A stretch of DNA of 64,000 nucleotides from Turnera subulata (taxonomy: Eukaryota; Streptophyta; Magnoliopsida; Malpighiales; Passifloraceae): assembly GCA_028386065.3 (NCBI GenBank), contig JAKUCV010005628.1, forward strand, positions 88,669 to 152,668. The letters are read 5' to 3'. The notes below the pieces were generated by a model that was given only the letters and a program-made list of their open reading frames with translations, had not been told where the DNA came from and made no database searches. Shown here piece after piece: positions 12,307 to 26,250 of the stretch. Numbering within the stretch: position 1 is the stretch's first letter; the number at the start of each line of letters is the position of its first letter. Made by a program: the position numbers and the translations under genes.

Positions 12307-13013
12307 CTTCGCTTAAACCCCCTCAAACACACACACACACACACACACTCACTCACTCGCTATAGCCTAGCTAGTCCGCCCCCTTTTTACGAACAAAAAC
12401 AAAAGCTAGTAGCTGTATGAGAATATAGAATATTAATTGAATAAATAAACCACAGTTCGGCTTTTGCAGAGAAAGAGACGGGGAAAGATTTGTCGAGAAT
12501 TACATAAGTGTTCTCTTGCTCCCGAGTTTTTGGAATTGGGAAAGAAAAACAAGGGTTTAAGGATTCATCGAGCTTGGGTCCTAATTAATTTTTCTAAGGT
12601 CCAACTCCAACAGACCATATTTGAACCGGCCCAATCTTTTAGATCTGGTGGAGATGCAAACCCAGATTGCTTCGCGAATAGTAAAAGAATTTAGGCAAAA
12701 CCCGCAAATTACGCCTTTAAGTTTTGGCTAATTAGTCAATTTGCTGTCTTAATAGTTATTCTCCATAACCCTCAAATTAGGCCTTTAATTTTTTCCTAAT
12801 TAGTCAATCTGTTGTCTTAATAGTTATTCCCCACAACGGGACAAGTGAAGGTTAACTTTTCAAAATTGGCAGTATAATTATTTATGACAAAATAACCATT
12901 TCTTTTATTTAACTTTATCGAATAAAAAAGAGAAATTAGAGATTGAAGTAGAAAATTCTGATCATCAAATATATTATTTCCAGTCACCTGTGCGGTGCCT
13001 ACTACCCCCTCAG
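12307..13013. other. Intergenic region upstream of the methyltransferase gene
   Basis: Probable promoter and leader of the minus-strand methyltransferase gene. A dinucleotide repeat (AC on the plus strand) lies at about 12330-12350, within its likely 5' UTR. A two-unit tandem duplication is at 12705-12840. No gene is supported. Confidence 0.4.
12705..12840. repeat. Two-copy tandem duplication, about 68 bp units
   Basis: Units 12705-12772 and 12773-12840 align along their length. Both begin CAAATTA(C/G)GCCTTTAA, contain CTAATTAGTCAAT and end with TGTCTTAATAGTTATT followed by a C-rich end. They differ at scattered positions, so the duplication is not recent. Confidence 0.7.
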
Positions 13014-13020
13014 CAGTCAG

Positions 13021-13391
13021 CAGGGGTGTAATCGAGCCGAGCCGAGCCCGAATATAAGTAGGCTCGGCTCGAGCTCGAAAAAAAATTATGGAGCTCGAGC
13101 TCGACCGAGCTTCAAAGTATGGGCTCGAGCTCGAGCTCGGCTCGATTAGGCTCGTTTATATTAAATGTTTATTTAATTTGATAAGGCTCAATAAAATATG
13201 CTAATTTGATAAGGCTTGTTAAGGCTCGATAAAGCTCGCGAGCCAAATACTACCAAGCTCGAGCTCGGCTTGTTTGATATAAAAGCTCGGCTCGAGTTCG
13301 GCTCGAGCTCGATAATGTCGAGCCGAATACGAACTTTCACCGAGCCAATCTCGAACAACTCACGAACTGGCTCGGCTCGTTTACACCCCTA
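13021..13391. mobile_element. hAT-like MITE rich in GCTCGAGCTCG
   Basis: The ends are imperfect inverted repeats of 23 bases: CAGGGGTGTAATCGAGCCGAGC at the left and its near complement ending TTTACACCCCTA at the right. The interior is built of repeated GGCTCG and GAGCTC words and has no transposase. The CAGGGGTG end resembles non-autonomous hAT elements. The string CCCCTCAG (8 bases, the hAT duplication size) abuts the right end at 13392-13399 and also occurs at 13006-13013, but a 7-base CAGTCAG separates the left copy from the inverted repeat. The class call therefore rests mainly on the ends. Confidence 0.65.
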
Positions 13392-13399
13392 CCCCTCAG

Positions 13400-14596
13400 T
13401 CGTTCTTTCAAGTGCGGCTGCCTACTACACATACACATCTCAACCCTCTGCCTCCATCTCTACCAGCAACTCGCTGGAAAGTGGAAACGCCTTATTTGCG
13501 ACTGACAACACAATCGAACAACAACCGTTTACGCCTTCTAGTCTTCGGGATTCTTATATTAACGTTATTTGGTGAAACGTGCTCTCTCCTAATGAATCTC
13601 ATTCGTCACAATCGTGAAATGACAAAATGGATGCACAACCAATCACAACAACGGTGTCAATTAGCAAGCCGTAGCGCTGTTTGTTCATGCACACAAAAGC
13701 CATATCCTAGTACTAGCGGTGGGCTTAATCTGCGATGTAAGAACCTTGGTCTATCCACAAGGTTATATAAGATTTCACGAGAATTTAAAAGGAAATACCC
13801 AACCCACATTAAGAAAAGCTACACCATACCAGATGTCTAGCAAAACCTAGACCGGACAGGAACCTGCCCAGATATGTCACCACATTACCAACCGAACACC
13901 ACATTGAATCTGTAACTGAACCCAATCACCTACACAATAGAGTTTCGTTTCTTTGTAGCAGAATTTAGCAGAGCTAGCAGAAATCCTTAATAGATCAGAT
14001 GGCATATACATAATTCAATCTATTGAAGGAACTCTCACCCATAGCCAAGTGTATGCATAGCCTAGTAAAATCAGGAGGCAAACATATAAAAACCAACTCA
14101 TAATTTTCAACAACATTCAACCATACCTAATACAGAAATGAAGAAACAGACAACACTAATCACAATATCACTCAACTTAAGAAGTTCAACTTGCAATGTA
14201 TCAGCAGATATTATTGGAATTGTTAGGTCACCATGAGAACATAGCACCACAGTTTGCTTTGCAAAACACACCTTGGCTAATAACCAGCAGAACAACTAGC
14301 GTAGCTTTCACTTGAGAAACAAACAAGACAAACACATTCCTATGCAGAGGATGCATGCAATCATAAGATCCCAAAGCATACGCGAAACTATGTGCTAAAA
14401 TCTAAAACAAAGTTTATGTAGCACAAAGCAAAGGGAACATAAAAATTGATAACAGGATTTAAAGACTAAGACTTTCTTGAATATATATTAAGCCAACTAA
14501 ATCCAACCCAAAACTGTCAACATTTTCAAAATACCGATTAGATCCTTAATTAACCAAACAGAACGATAAAATAACATACATCGAAACACAAACACT
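13400..14596. other. Intergenic region between the MITE and the P3 gene
   Basis: No supported gene. The part next to 14596 will include the 3' UTR of the minus-strand P3 gene. Short frames here lack family motifs. Confidence 0.4.
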
Positions 14597-15065
14597 CTAG
14601 TCAAAGAGAGAGAATCCCATGTCATCGTCACTCTCCTCCTTCTCTTCCTTCTTCTCCTCAGCTGCAGGCGCTTCAGCAGCCGCCCCGGCACCTCCTGCTG
14701 GAGCTGCAGCAGCTGCACCGCCACCGATGAAACCGCCGCCGCTACCACCGCCAATGACCACCTGAACCCAAAGAAAGACTTAAGCACCAAAGCGAAGCAA
14801 AAACAGGCAACGTAAATCCGAAGTAACAATCAGCAAAGAAGAGGGGGGAAAGTGAAGCGAAGACCTGGAAGACGGCGGAGGAGGGGGAGATCAGGGAGAA
14901 AGAGGACTGGACGCCGCCGGAGGAGTCGACGGAGAGGACAGACTGGACGAGCTTGCGCTGGAGTTCGTAGGTGGAAGGGGCGGAACCTTCGAGCTCGCCG
15001 TCGGCGATCTGCTTGGCGGACCAGCCGTCGCCTGATTTCTTGCACACGAATGTGAACGCTCCCAT
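14597..15065 (-). CDS. RPP3: 60S acidic ribosomal protein P3
   Basis: Two exons, 14865-15065 and 14597-14761, join in frame to 121 residues, the size expected of plant P3. The N-terminus ([19 protein letters not shown]) and [11 protein letters not shown], then [18 protein letters not shown], are typical of the plant-specific P3. A Gly/Ala-rich hinge follows, then an acidic stretch ([20 protein letters not shown]) that matches the conserved stalk-protein tail. The protein joins P0 and the P1/P2 proteins in the lateral stalk of the large ribosomal subunit, which recruits and activates translation GTPases. The intron is GT-AG and falls just before the hinge. Telo-box elements upstream fit a ribosomal protein gene. 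Confidence 0.95.
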
Positions 15066-15084
15066 TTTGTTGGCTGCGCTTTGG

Positions 15085-15204
15085 AAACCCTAACACCGGC
15101 GAGTTTGGAGAGGAATAGAGCGAGCGGCTACTAGGAGAAAATAGGTTTTTGGAGTAGAGGATCTGTTTATATTGTGTGTATTGGAGAGAAATTGGCTAGG
15201 GTTT
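15085..15204 (-). promoter_or_regulatory. Telo-box-type motifs upstream of P3
   Basis: AAACCCTAA lies at 15085-15093, twenty bases before the start codon, and CTAGGGTTT at 15196-15204. Telo-boxes of this form are frequent near the start of plant ribosomal-protein genes and act with other elements in dividing cells. Function here is inferred from motif and position. Confidence 0.55.
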
Positions 15205-16175
15205 TTGGTTTGGTTGTGTTTCTGTAGAGACTAGTTTGTCCCTACTCATTTTTTTTAATTCCATTAGTGTCCTCCTCCAGTCCAATCTAGTTTTTCCATT
15301 TGCACTACTTTGAGTTTTATTTAGATTAGGCCCAGTCCAGTCGGGAAAAATAAAAATATATTATATTTTTTTTGAGAATAAAGTATATTATGGTTTTAAT
15401 GAAGTTATAAGAAACCTTTACAAAAAAAAAGATAAAAAATATTAGTATTATAATAAACTTAAAGGATAAAAATATCAATATCATAATTATAAATATTAAG
15501 GAGTGAAACTGTAACTAAAAATAATATGCATAAAAAAAAATCATAGAAGTAATGTTGAATCTGATTATGATTTTGCAAAATTCCTCGAGTCCAGTAGTAT
15601 AAATAAATGCTGGAGGGGGCGATTTCGAAATTACATAAAGAGAGGAAATCAGAGATTAGAATTAGAAATTGTTAATTTTAGGAATAAAGGTTGCAGGAAA
15701 ACAGATTGCCTGTGTGGGCTGGATTTTATCATTTATGTATGTCGGGTTACATTCAATACATAATAGTCCAATGCAACAATTTTTGAGTTAGCTCCCATGA
15801 TCATCTAGGCTTCTCCCACTATTTTCCGGATAAATAGCATGATCTTTCTTTTTTCAAAAAAAAAAAAAAGCATAGAGGAAAGGCAATGAGGGAATTATTC
15901 ACAACATTATTTGTCCAAGCAATGTCTTGGACTATAAATGTACAGACTAAAACAAAATTGACAAGAATAAGCTTAAAGGTTGGTTAATGTGACTCCAACT
16001 AAAACCAATTGAGTCTGCGCTACCAGCCTACCAGTCCGTGGAATTAACCAATACAAGACTTCACTTCAACATCAGAACCCTTCCCTGTTTCACGTACAAA
16101 CAAGAAGAAAAAAAAAACCTAGAACCACCACTAGCTGAGAAATTTGAGACAAGAAAAAACCATGCACAAACAACA
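15205..16175. other. Intergenic region between P3 and COQ5
   Basis: AT-rich sequence with several adenine or thymine runs and no supported gene. The left part is the remaining P3 promoter and the right part includes the 3' UTR of the minus-strand COQ5 gene. Confidence 0.4.
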
Positions 16176-19000
<2,825 letters not shown>

Positions 19001-21596
19001 GGCTATTATTACAAGATAACAACAACAACAACAACAACAAAAACAACATTCAATCAGAAAGTGGTTCTAATTTTTGAAGATGCAAGAATTGACAAATTCC
19101 CTTGGAAATTAACCGATCACAGTTAATAAATTAGAGGACAGTTTTGTATCGTGGAAAGGAAAAAAAATAACAAGGAAAAACAAAAGAAGATAGGCGAAAA
19201 AGTCTCACCGGAGAAGGGAAGTAGGGGAGCTGCTGTTGATTCAGTTGGAGAGGGAAGTGAAGAAGAATCGGAGAAACCAGAAGAGAAAAATGGGTTTTGG
19301 GTTTTACTGTTTTTTTTTTTTTAATATAAAGTTTAAACCTCGACGCGGGTCGGTTTGCGGGTTGGAATGGATCCACAATTATTGCCACGCACGCTAACTA
19401 TTCTGAATTCCTGATACGACACCGTTTCGCTAAATGGTGTCTTATCATGAAATTGTGAAGCGGCAAGATTTCTTCATTTTGGGATTTGCACTATTTTCTT
19501 AATTAATTCTTCCAATTTGCAGTGCTTCAAATTGTTTCTACCGGTCAAAAAAAAAGGGCCAATTTAATAAATTTGGTATCCGATATACTATGGGGGGGTC
19601 TTGTTAACCTAAATGCGACGTCAGCATGTGACAAGGCAGCCAAACACTAAACCAACCATTTCGTTATGATATTTTGGTTATAACATAATATAAGATTTAA
19701 AATCTAAGGAGTTTGGCCTGCCCCTCCTTGCCCCAAGGATCTACCCTTGGTCATGAGTAATCCAGTAAAAATCAATCTTTGATCAAAGACCTTTCTTGTT
19801 TCTACCCGACCAGTGATAATTTGCGTCCAAATTATTGGGCTCCGCGAACGCTCACAGTGGTATTTACAGATTACCCACCAATAGAAATTGTCGGTGGGTT
19901 CGAACTCTCAATCTACTGGGAGTGCTTATTAACCTCAACCAATGCACATCTGTTCTCAACGTCCACTCAAACAACACCGTTCCTCTAATACCAGCGGGAT
20001 CAAATATGGCAATGAGTGAGACGTATATCGGCTGTATTGTTGAGGAATAATAATATTCATAGACGTTCTCCATATTGCCCTCACATTTATTTATTTCCTG
20101 CAAACAGTAATTTAAGATGTTGGAATCTTTCCTCACGCCCTTTTTGCTTCAATTTTGGATGAGGATAATTCAAATGTAAAAAGAAAAAACCTTGCAATTC
20201 TAAAAGCAATATATGTGGATGGATGCTGACCCATAAAAAAAAAAAAATACTCTGTGTTGGAAATCACGGCCCAAACGGGAGATATCCAGCTCGTACAGAA
20301 GCCAGTCTTTCGATACTTGCCTTTTTAACATAGATGTAAGAGCATTGTGAGACCCTTTTACAATAACATTACAACAAACCCAACTCAAGTAGACGTGCGA
20401 GACCATTTGTCCAAACTCAACACGTTTGGGCCCGACAAAAATTAACAATTTAATGCGTACGATGTCGTAAGGGTCGTATAGATTGGTTTTCTTTGTCAAA
20501 AAAAAAACACCGAAATGTGAGATTTAATACACTGACACATTGTGCTAAGGGGCTAGAAGAGCTAATAAAAGCTAAATTAGTGTTCAAGATAAAAAGAATT
20601 AAAGCTCGAGGACCAATCTCAAAACCCGAGCCAAATCGGGGCCAATTTTTTTATTCTCGATATTTTCGCCACCATAACTGTTTTTTTTTCCCCCTTATCC
20701 TAAACAACTGTCAATTGTTCCAACTCACATTCAGTACTTCAATCAAAAAAAAAAAAAAACTCACATTCAGTACTTTAGGATTAATTTTGCCATCACCTTG
20801 TATATTCTGTAGACAGCTCCATGATTAATTAGTTTCTGCAAAATAAGCACTTATGGGTTGGTATTTCCAGCCCTTTTTGGGAGATTTGTGGAGTCTTTTT
20901 TTGAAGATCAAATATTATGAAGGTGGATGAAGATCAAGTAACTTGTGAGAAAAATTCGTTATCACTTCCTGCTAACTCTCATGGAGAATAAATAAATATG
21001 GATGTGGAAGAGTTACATACAAAATAGTAAACCTGCAAGCCCCGTAAGAACCTCACGGGTTGTTAAATAAAAAATAGTATTACGAAAAAAATGTAAAAAC
21101 GAGAGTAAAGTTTGGCTAAAATTTGTTTTAAAAAAGATAAAAGCTGTCTAAATTTGGGTTTTTTTTGTCGCTTATCGCAAGACGTCATCAGATTTGAACC
21201 CCTTTTGCACCGCCAGGAAGGAAAGAGGGCGAAGGCGTTACACGGTCGTATAGCGGCGGGGGCGGCGGCGGCACTCGATGGCCAGCTGGATGTTTGTTTT
21301 ATTTATTACTTCAGCGTTAATCACTTTTCCTTTTCAATAAAAAAATATGTATCCCGACGGCGACCAAAGGGAAAAAGGAAAGAATATTCCTTGCAAGAGA
21401 TGGCTCAACTAGAAAATTCATTGGATTAATTATTAATGGAAGAAAGATGAGGAGGAGAATTGAGCTCCCTCCTTTCTGTTTTTTACTTGTTATAACTTGG
21501 AAGACTAATGTAATGATATTTGACTAGATGATAATGCTATAGCGTTTAGTGAAATTCTTATAAATTTCCTTGCATAAAATACGTAGTATCATAGCT
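19001..21596. other. Intergenic region upstream of COQ5
   Basis: Starts with the COQ5 leader, which holds an AAC trinucleotide repeat at about 19017-19040. The rest is AT-rich with no supported gene. It contains a tiny poly(A) insertion with a target duplication (20722-20775). A tRNA B-box-like word (GGGTTCGAACTC) occurs near 19897 but no tRNA folds around it. Confidence 0.4.
20740..20757 (+). mobile_element. Minimal retroposition footprint: CAATC plus poly(A)
   Basis: The 18-base string AACTCACATTCAGTACTT occurs at 20722-20739 and again at 20758-20775. Between the copies there is only CAATC followed by thirteen adenines. This is the structure left when target-primed reverse transcription stops almost at once after copying the poly(A) tail. 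The exact edges are uncertain by two adenines. Confidence 0.75.
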
Positions 21597-21611
21597 ACCC
21601 ACATTGTCCAT
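21597..21611. repeat. Target-site duplication, left copy (LINE 2)
   Basis: ACCCACATTGTCCAT occurs here and at 24127-24141. On the right side of this copy a thymine run begins, which is the poly(A) tail of a minus-strand insertion. Confidence 0.9.
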
Positions 21612-21612
21612 T

Positions 21613-24126
21613 TTTTTTTTTGGTCGAAACCGGGAAGTATATTAAGAAATATACGTGAGCTGAATACATGATTAGAAGTCGGTAGCTCAGGTCGACTTCT
21701 ATCTTATACAAGAGGCATGTCAATCATAGTACATCAATACATGAGGAGGGATCCGATTCCCAGACAAATGGACAGAAATAAAACAACATGGAATGCTGGA
21801 AAAAACGTGGCAAACCCGAAGATACAAAAACAATGCCATGACTGATCAGCGAGGCTGAGAAGTATCCGGCGGCCGAATCATGTTCATACCGGAGCTGGAT
21901 GCATCAGGGGAGAAGATCATGCGATGGCAGTCTTCTGTAAGGACGACTGCTGTGTGGTTTTGGTTTCTGCGGGGTCGGGCGGGGGCTGGATGATTGAAGT
22001 TACTAGAGATGGCGGGGTAAATGGCAGGGGAGAGAACTGAGGGGGTCACAGGTCTACTAGGATTTGGGACATCTGCTGATGTAGACGGGTAGGTGCTTGA
22101 ATTAGAAACATCTTGAAGGGATTGTCTCTTTGGGGTTTCCTTGGCTATAAGCTTCGAGATTTTCAAGGGTTGAGCTTTTTTGGTGGATTGCTTTGGGATG
22201 CGGGCAGAAGGCTTGTTCCTGGGTCGTTTGATTGCCCCTTCCCCTAGGAAATCTTGGAGTGTAGGTAGAGCCGGGGGAGGTTCAGACGGGGAAAGGGTTG
22301 TATCCGTGTATGTTGTTGGTGGAGGAGGGGGAGGTATCATTGGTATTTCTAGGGGGACCTTTGGTGTGGTCGGTATCGGGGGGCTGGGTAGTGTTGGGGT
22401 TGCGGTATTGACGGCTTCTGAGGCTGCAGGTTGAGGCCGACTTAGGGCTTGGAACCTATTGGATGGGATGCTAGGGTGGGAGGGTGTTGGGGGCACCAGG
22501 GGTCTAGTAGTTTGGCTCGGAGGAGGACGCCTAGACCTACGAGGGACATTCATCCATTCCCCCCGCCCTTCAAATGTTGAAAGGACTGGCTCTACAGTAG
22601 ACATCATAGGTGCTGAGGTGGGCACAGACTTGTCTCCTTGAACGTGTGGAGCTACAGGGCAGGTTATGATGTTGTGATCAAGTTTTCCACAAATATAACA
22701 GATATCTGGCAATCCTTCATAACCAACCTTTAACGGTTCCCCATCAAGGTATACAGTCCCCTTGAGAGGCTTCGTTAAATCAAGGCAAACAGCTACTCGT
22801 GCAAATTTAGCTCTAGTAGGGTTAGAGGAATTACCATCGAGCTTGACTGTTCGGCCCACCATGTTGCCAAGCTGCCTCATAATTCGGGAATGGTATCGGT
22901 TGGTCGGAAAGTCGGGGAACTGAATCCAGGTGACAATGGAGTCGATCCTGCCGGAAGACGCTCGGAAGTTGGGGGACCAAGGTTGCACGCTGAGGACGCT
23001 TCTGTAAATGAACCAAGGTCCGTCAGTCAGAGCATGCAAATAGTCGTGAGGCTCCCAGAACCTTATCAAGTAAAAATTATTCTCGAGGTCTATAATCTTG
23101 ATTGAACCGGTTGGCTTCCACAGTTCAAACAGTTTGGACCGCAGAGCTGTAAAGCCAATATATCGACCATATAATTTGACCACCACCGCGTTCTCCCATT
23201 GCTTGTCCAGTCTGGCTTTAAATGGATCAGATAGCACTAAGTTTTCCACACCTTCGTGGTCGGTCACCATCAAATCACCTTCTTCATATTCAGCTTCTCC
23301 CTCAAGCTCCCACGGATCGGATTGATATAGGGGGTTGGAGCCGCTGAACAGGGTGTCCCGATAACTAGGTCGCATATCCTCCATGATCTGGTCTGACCCT
23401 GGGTGGACCGACCTGGTTGGACCAGAGTCAACAGGGGTTGATGGAGGCGGTTGCACCGGCTCGGTTGGACCGGTCACCATGTCTTCAGCTGCTTGCGCAA
23501 TACCCAAAACCGCCGGCGGTGTGGTTCCCGAGATGACCGGCAGTGCCGCTCCCGAGGGCACCGGTGTTACGTGTGTCCCGGCGGGGAGGGGGTGCACGTC
23601 GGTGACAACCTTGGCGTCGAGGGTGGCAGAGTGTTGGCGGGGCACGTCGGGGCTGGCTGGAGGTGAGGAAGACGACCGGATCCGGTCAGGGGGCATTGGG
23701 TTGCCGGTCGCCCTGTCCCGTGACCGGGATCTCCTGCGCTGAACGGGGCTGCTGCTGGAGGCGTGATGGCGGTCGAAGCTGGAGATGTCGCCGTCGAGAT
23801 CCGTGCCCTCCGGTGGCACGCTCATGGCCGCGGCGACCGGAGAGCTGGGGGCATGCGGCGGCACGCGCACCAGAGGCGCGGCGCGTGGGGGAGCAGCCGT
23901 CTTCAAGCTTGCACTGCTGCTGCACGACCGTCGATGGCTGGGCTGGGTGGCGGAGTCCGGTTCCGAGACTGCACGCAGGGAGAGGCCTAGCTCCTCAAGC
24001 CGAGCATGGCCTCGCCGGAGAAGGCCGGGATCTAACCGGGAAATGGTTTTGGATGTTTGCTGTATATCTACTGTAGCAGGGGACTTAAAGGAAGAGAAGC
24101 TTTAATTGTCTAACTAAAGCAAAGGA
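21613..24126 (-). mobile_element. ORF1-only LINE (non-autonomous or internally deleted)
   Basis: A 2.5-kb minus-strand insertion bounded by a 15-16 bp target duplication, with a poly(A) tail shown as the thymine run at about 21611-21621. Reading the minus strand, it has a GC-rich 5' UTR of about 300 bases, one complete ORF1, and a 3' UTR of about 230 bases ending ACTTCCCGGTTTCGACC plus poly(A). There is no endonuclease, reverse transcriptase or RNase H. Because both ends and the duplication are intact, the element moved in this shortened form or lost ORF2 cleanly afterwards. Confidence 0.88.
21846..23825 (-). CDS. LINE ORF1 protein (DUF4283 and CCHC zinc knuckle), second copy
   Basis: An intact frame of 659 residues from ATG 23825 (MSVPPEGTDLDGD) to the stop at 21846; the frame is also open upstream of this ATG but has no earlier ATG. 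The DUF4283 domain is clear (VVVKLYGRYIGFTALRSKL, DGPWFIYRSVLSVQPW, FPDFPTNRYHS). A single zinc knuckle CYICGKLDHNIITC follows. The N-terminal third and the C-terminal part are Pro/Ser-rich linkers with basic patches. It is distinct in sequence from the ORF1 at 3393-5087, so it belongs to another LINE family. The likely role is binding element RNA. The long frame without stops suggests recent activity or trans use of another element's ORF2. Confidence 0.9.
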   Translation of the reverse strand: MSVPPEGTDLDGDISSFDRHHASSSSPVQRRRSRSRDRATGNPMPPDRIRSSSSPPASPDVPRQHSATLDAKVVTDVHPLPAGTHVTPVPSGAALPVISGTTPPAVLGIAQAAEDMVTGPTEPVQPPPSTPVDSGPTRSVHPGSDQIMEDMRPSYRDTLFSGSNPLYQSDPWELEGEAEYEEGDLMVTDHEGVENLVLSDPFKARLDKQWENAVVVKLYGRYIGFTALRSKLFELWKPTGSIKIIDLENNFYLIRFWEPHDYLHALTDGPWFIYRSVLSVQPWSPNFRASSGRIDSIVTWIQFPDFPTNRYHSRIMRQLGNMVGRTVKLDGNSSNPTRAKFARVAVCLDLTKPLKGTVYLDGEPLKVGYEGLPDICYICGKLDHNIITCPVAPHVQGDKSVPTSAPMMSTVEPVLSTFEGRGEWMNVPRRSRRPPPSQTTRPLVPPTPSHPSIPSNRFQALSRPQPAASEAVNTATPTLPSPPIPTTPKVPLEIPMIPPPPPPTTYTDTTLSPSEPPPALPTLQDFLGEGAIKRPRNKPSARIPKQSTKKAQPLKISKLIAKETPKRQSLQDVSNSSTYPSTSADVPNPSRPVTPSVLSPAIYPAISSNFNHPAPARPRRNQNHTAVVLTEDCHRMIFSPDASSSGMNMIRPPDTSQPR

Positions 24127-24141
24127 ACCCACATTGTCCAT
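24127..24141. repeat. Target-site duplication, right copy (LINE 2)
   Basis: Exact repeat of 21597-21611 on the 5' side of the minus-strand element. Confidence 0.9.
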
Positions 24142-26250
24142 TATACAAAAATCTTATATTATCTAATTGAATGATGCTAACAGTAGTATGTTCTAAAAAT
24201 CTGATTCTGATGGTTTAAAAACAAGAAAATCATCCATGTAGAGATATTTGTATCCAAAAATATTAATCAAAATCTCGATAATTAAAACCTTCTTTGAGTT
24301 TCAAGAACTTTCAGCAGATTAAAAGGGACGTGTGAGTATTAAATAATTCATAAATAAAGGTTGGACTCGTTTTATTTGGCTCATTAACCTTAGTTATGAC
24401 ACGCACCAGGAGAAGTTGACAATTTATTATTAGTTTATCATTCCCTCCAATATAATTAAGACATTGGACTTTGAGTTAGTTGGAACAACACTTCACATTT
24501 GAATGTTTTGCCACCATCAATTTGTAGGCCACTGCTTTCTGGTCTAAGGAAAATTGTTTTCCCAAAGAAAGCAACATTATTAGTATAAAAAAAGCACCTT
24601 TGTTTACCATAAGTTCAGCTTATTGACTAGTCTATTCATAGTAAAAAGAAAAAAGTTCAATCCCAGCACAAAATATTAATTTGAATAAGATTGTCTCCAT
24701 TGGTTCTCGAACCTGTTCTTTTGAGTATGGAAGCACAAATGATAAATTGATAGATGAGATCGATGTAAAATAAAAATACCCCCAAATTATAGTAGCTACT
24801 AGCCTTACAATTTGTTGGGAATTGCGAAGAGAAGAAAAGGGGAAGAGAAATGGAATAAAAGATAATATTTGTAAATTGTAAATCAACATATTTATCCTAA
24901 TCCATACATTATTTTTTAAAAAATAAATAAACTAATAATGAAATTTAAAGATATAGCTTAATTTTTTTAAAACTTCTATCTATGACCCATCCTCATACAG
25001 CCTGATACAGGTTAATTTTTTTCCCACATTTTCCCGATAAACAAGAGAAAAACGGGAACTGTGGGTTTTTAATTATAAACCAAACAGATACAATATTCAA
25101 ACAAAAAAAGAAAGAAAGAAAAATAAAAAAACAGAGTAGACTACAAAGAAACAGAGGAAAAAGGGCAGGCAGGCCCTAGTGTCAAGCCCCACCTATGGCT
25201 TTCACCAAATAGGCAAATGCATGAATAATGGACGGTGACCGACCTTTCCCTCCCTTTCCTGTGTGTCTATTCCTCACAAAGCGGGAGTAAGTCATCCCCA
25301 TCATCAACCCACACCATAAAACTATAGTCTTTCTCGGACCATCACTTTCTCTTCTTCTTTTTTTCCTTCATTTTCTCTTATTAATTACAATTCCCTGAAC
25401 ACTTTTAATTTTTTTAGTTAACCAAAAACAAAAATAACACAGCAAACAAAAGCTCCCAAGATAGACGCACACACGTTCTTGAATAGGATAATGCAAAAGA
25501 TTCTGGCTACAGCAAGACCAACCTGTAAAAGATTGATGATTTCTCATAAAGGTATTGCTTTTTTGTTCTCATCTCTCCTTGTTCATAATCTCTCATTAGA
25601 TCTCTCTCTCTCTTTTTTTTTTTCTTGATATTTAAAAGTATCAATGCACGTTTATAGATTACAAAAGAATGCCAAAAGATTCTGATTTTTGTGATTAATA
25701 AAATACAATCTATGGTTCATTTGTTAAAATCTCTCTCGATTTACTGGGTTAATGGGTCATAAAAGTTACATTACTGTTATTAATTTCACCAGCCAAAAGG
25801 AGTAATGATGAGGCCTGTTCTTGCTCTTTCCTAATTTATGTTTAAGGATGTTAAATGCCCAGTAAAAAGTGAGACACGCACATATACAAGGAAATATATC
25901 TTATTAATGATACCAACAATAGACAGCAAAATCTATCTGTAAGAAAGACTGAAGAGTGAAGATCACATTCTTTTACTCACAAATCCATCCTCCAACAACA
26001 AAGCCCAGATTTCAGACAGTAACAAACAAAATCCTGATGTTTCCATTGCAGAAAACTACATGACGACATAGTTAGTGGTGGTGGTAATAAATAAAAAAAT
26101 AACACAGACATGGTAGTAAATAAAGGTAGTAAGTGTAACTGTTATTGTTGTTATTAATTAAATTAGAGTTTTAAGCCAAAACCAAAAAAAAGAAAAGAAC
26201 AGAACACAGTTCAGGTTTGATGGTTGTTCACTGTGGGGTGTGGCTTTTGT
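24142..26250. other. Intergenic region left of the villin gene
   Basis: AT-rich DNA with no supported gene and several adenine or thymine runs. The right part should hold the villin promoter. No TATA box could be chosen with confidence. Confidence 0.4.

Noticed and set aside
14830..15096. Arg-rich frames antisense or out of frame to P3
   Set aside because: Shadows of the P3 first exon caused by its GC-rich codons.
15841..15880. Another poly(A) insertion footprint at the A-run near 15857
   Set aside because: Only a 5-base match (AGCAT) flanks it, which is within chance.
19860..19930. Possible tRNA or SINE at a GGGTTCGAACTC word
   Set aside because: No A box at the right distance, no cloverleaf, no flanking duplication or poly(A).
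21112..21429. 105-residue frame in the COQ5-LINE interval
   Set aside because: No ATG at its start, no recognised motif, AT-rich flanks without gene signals.
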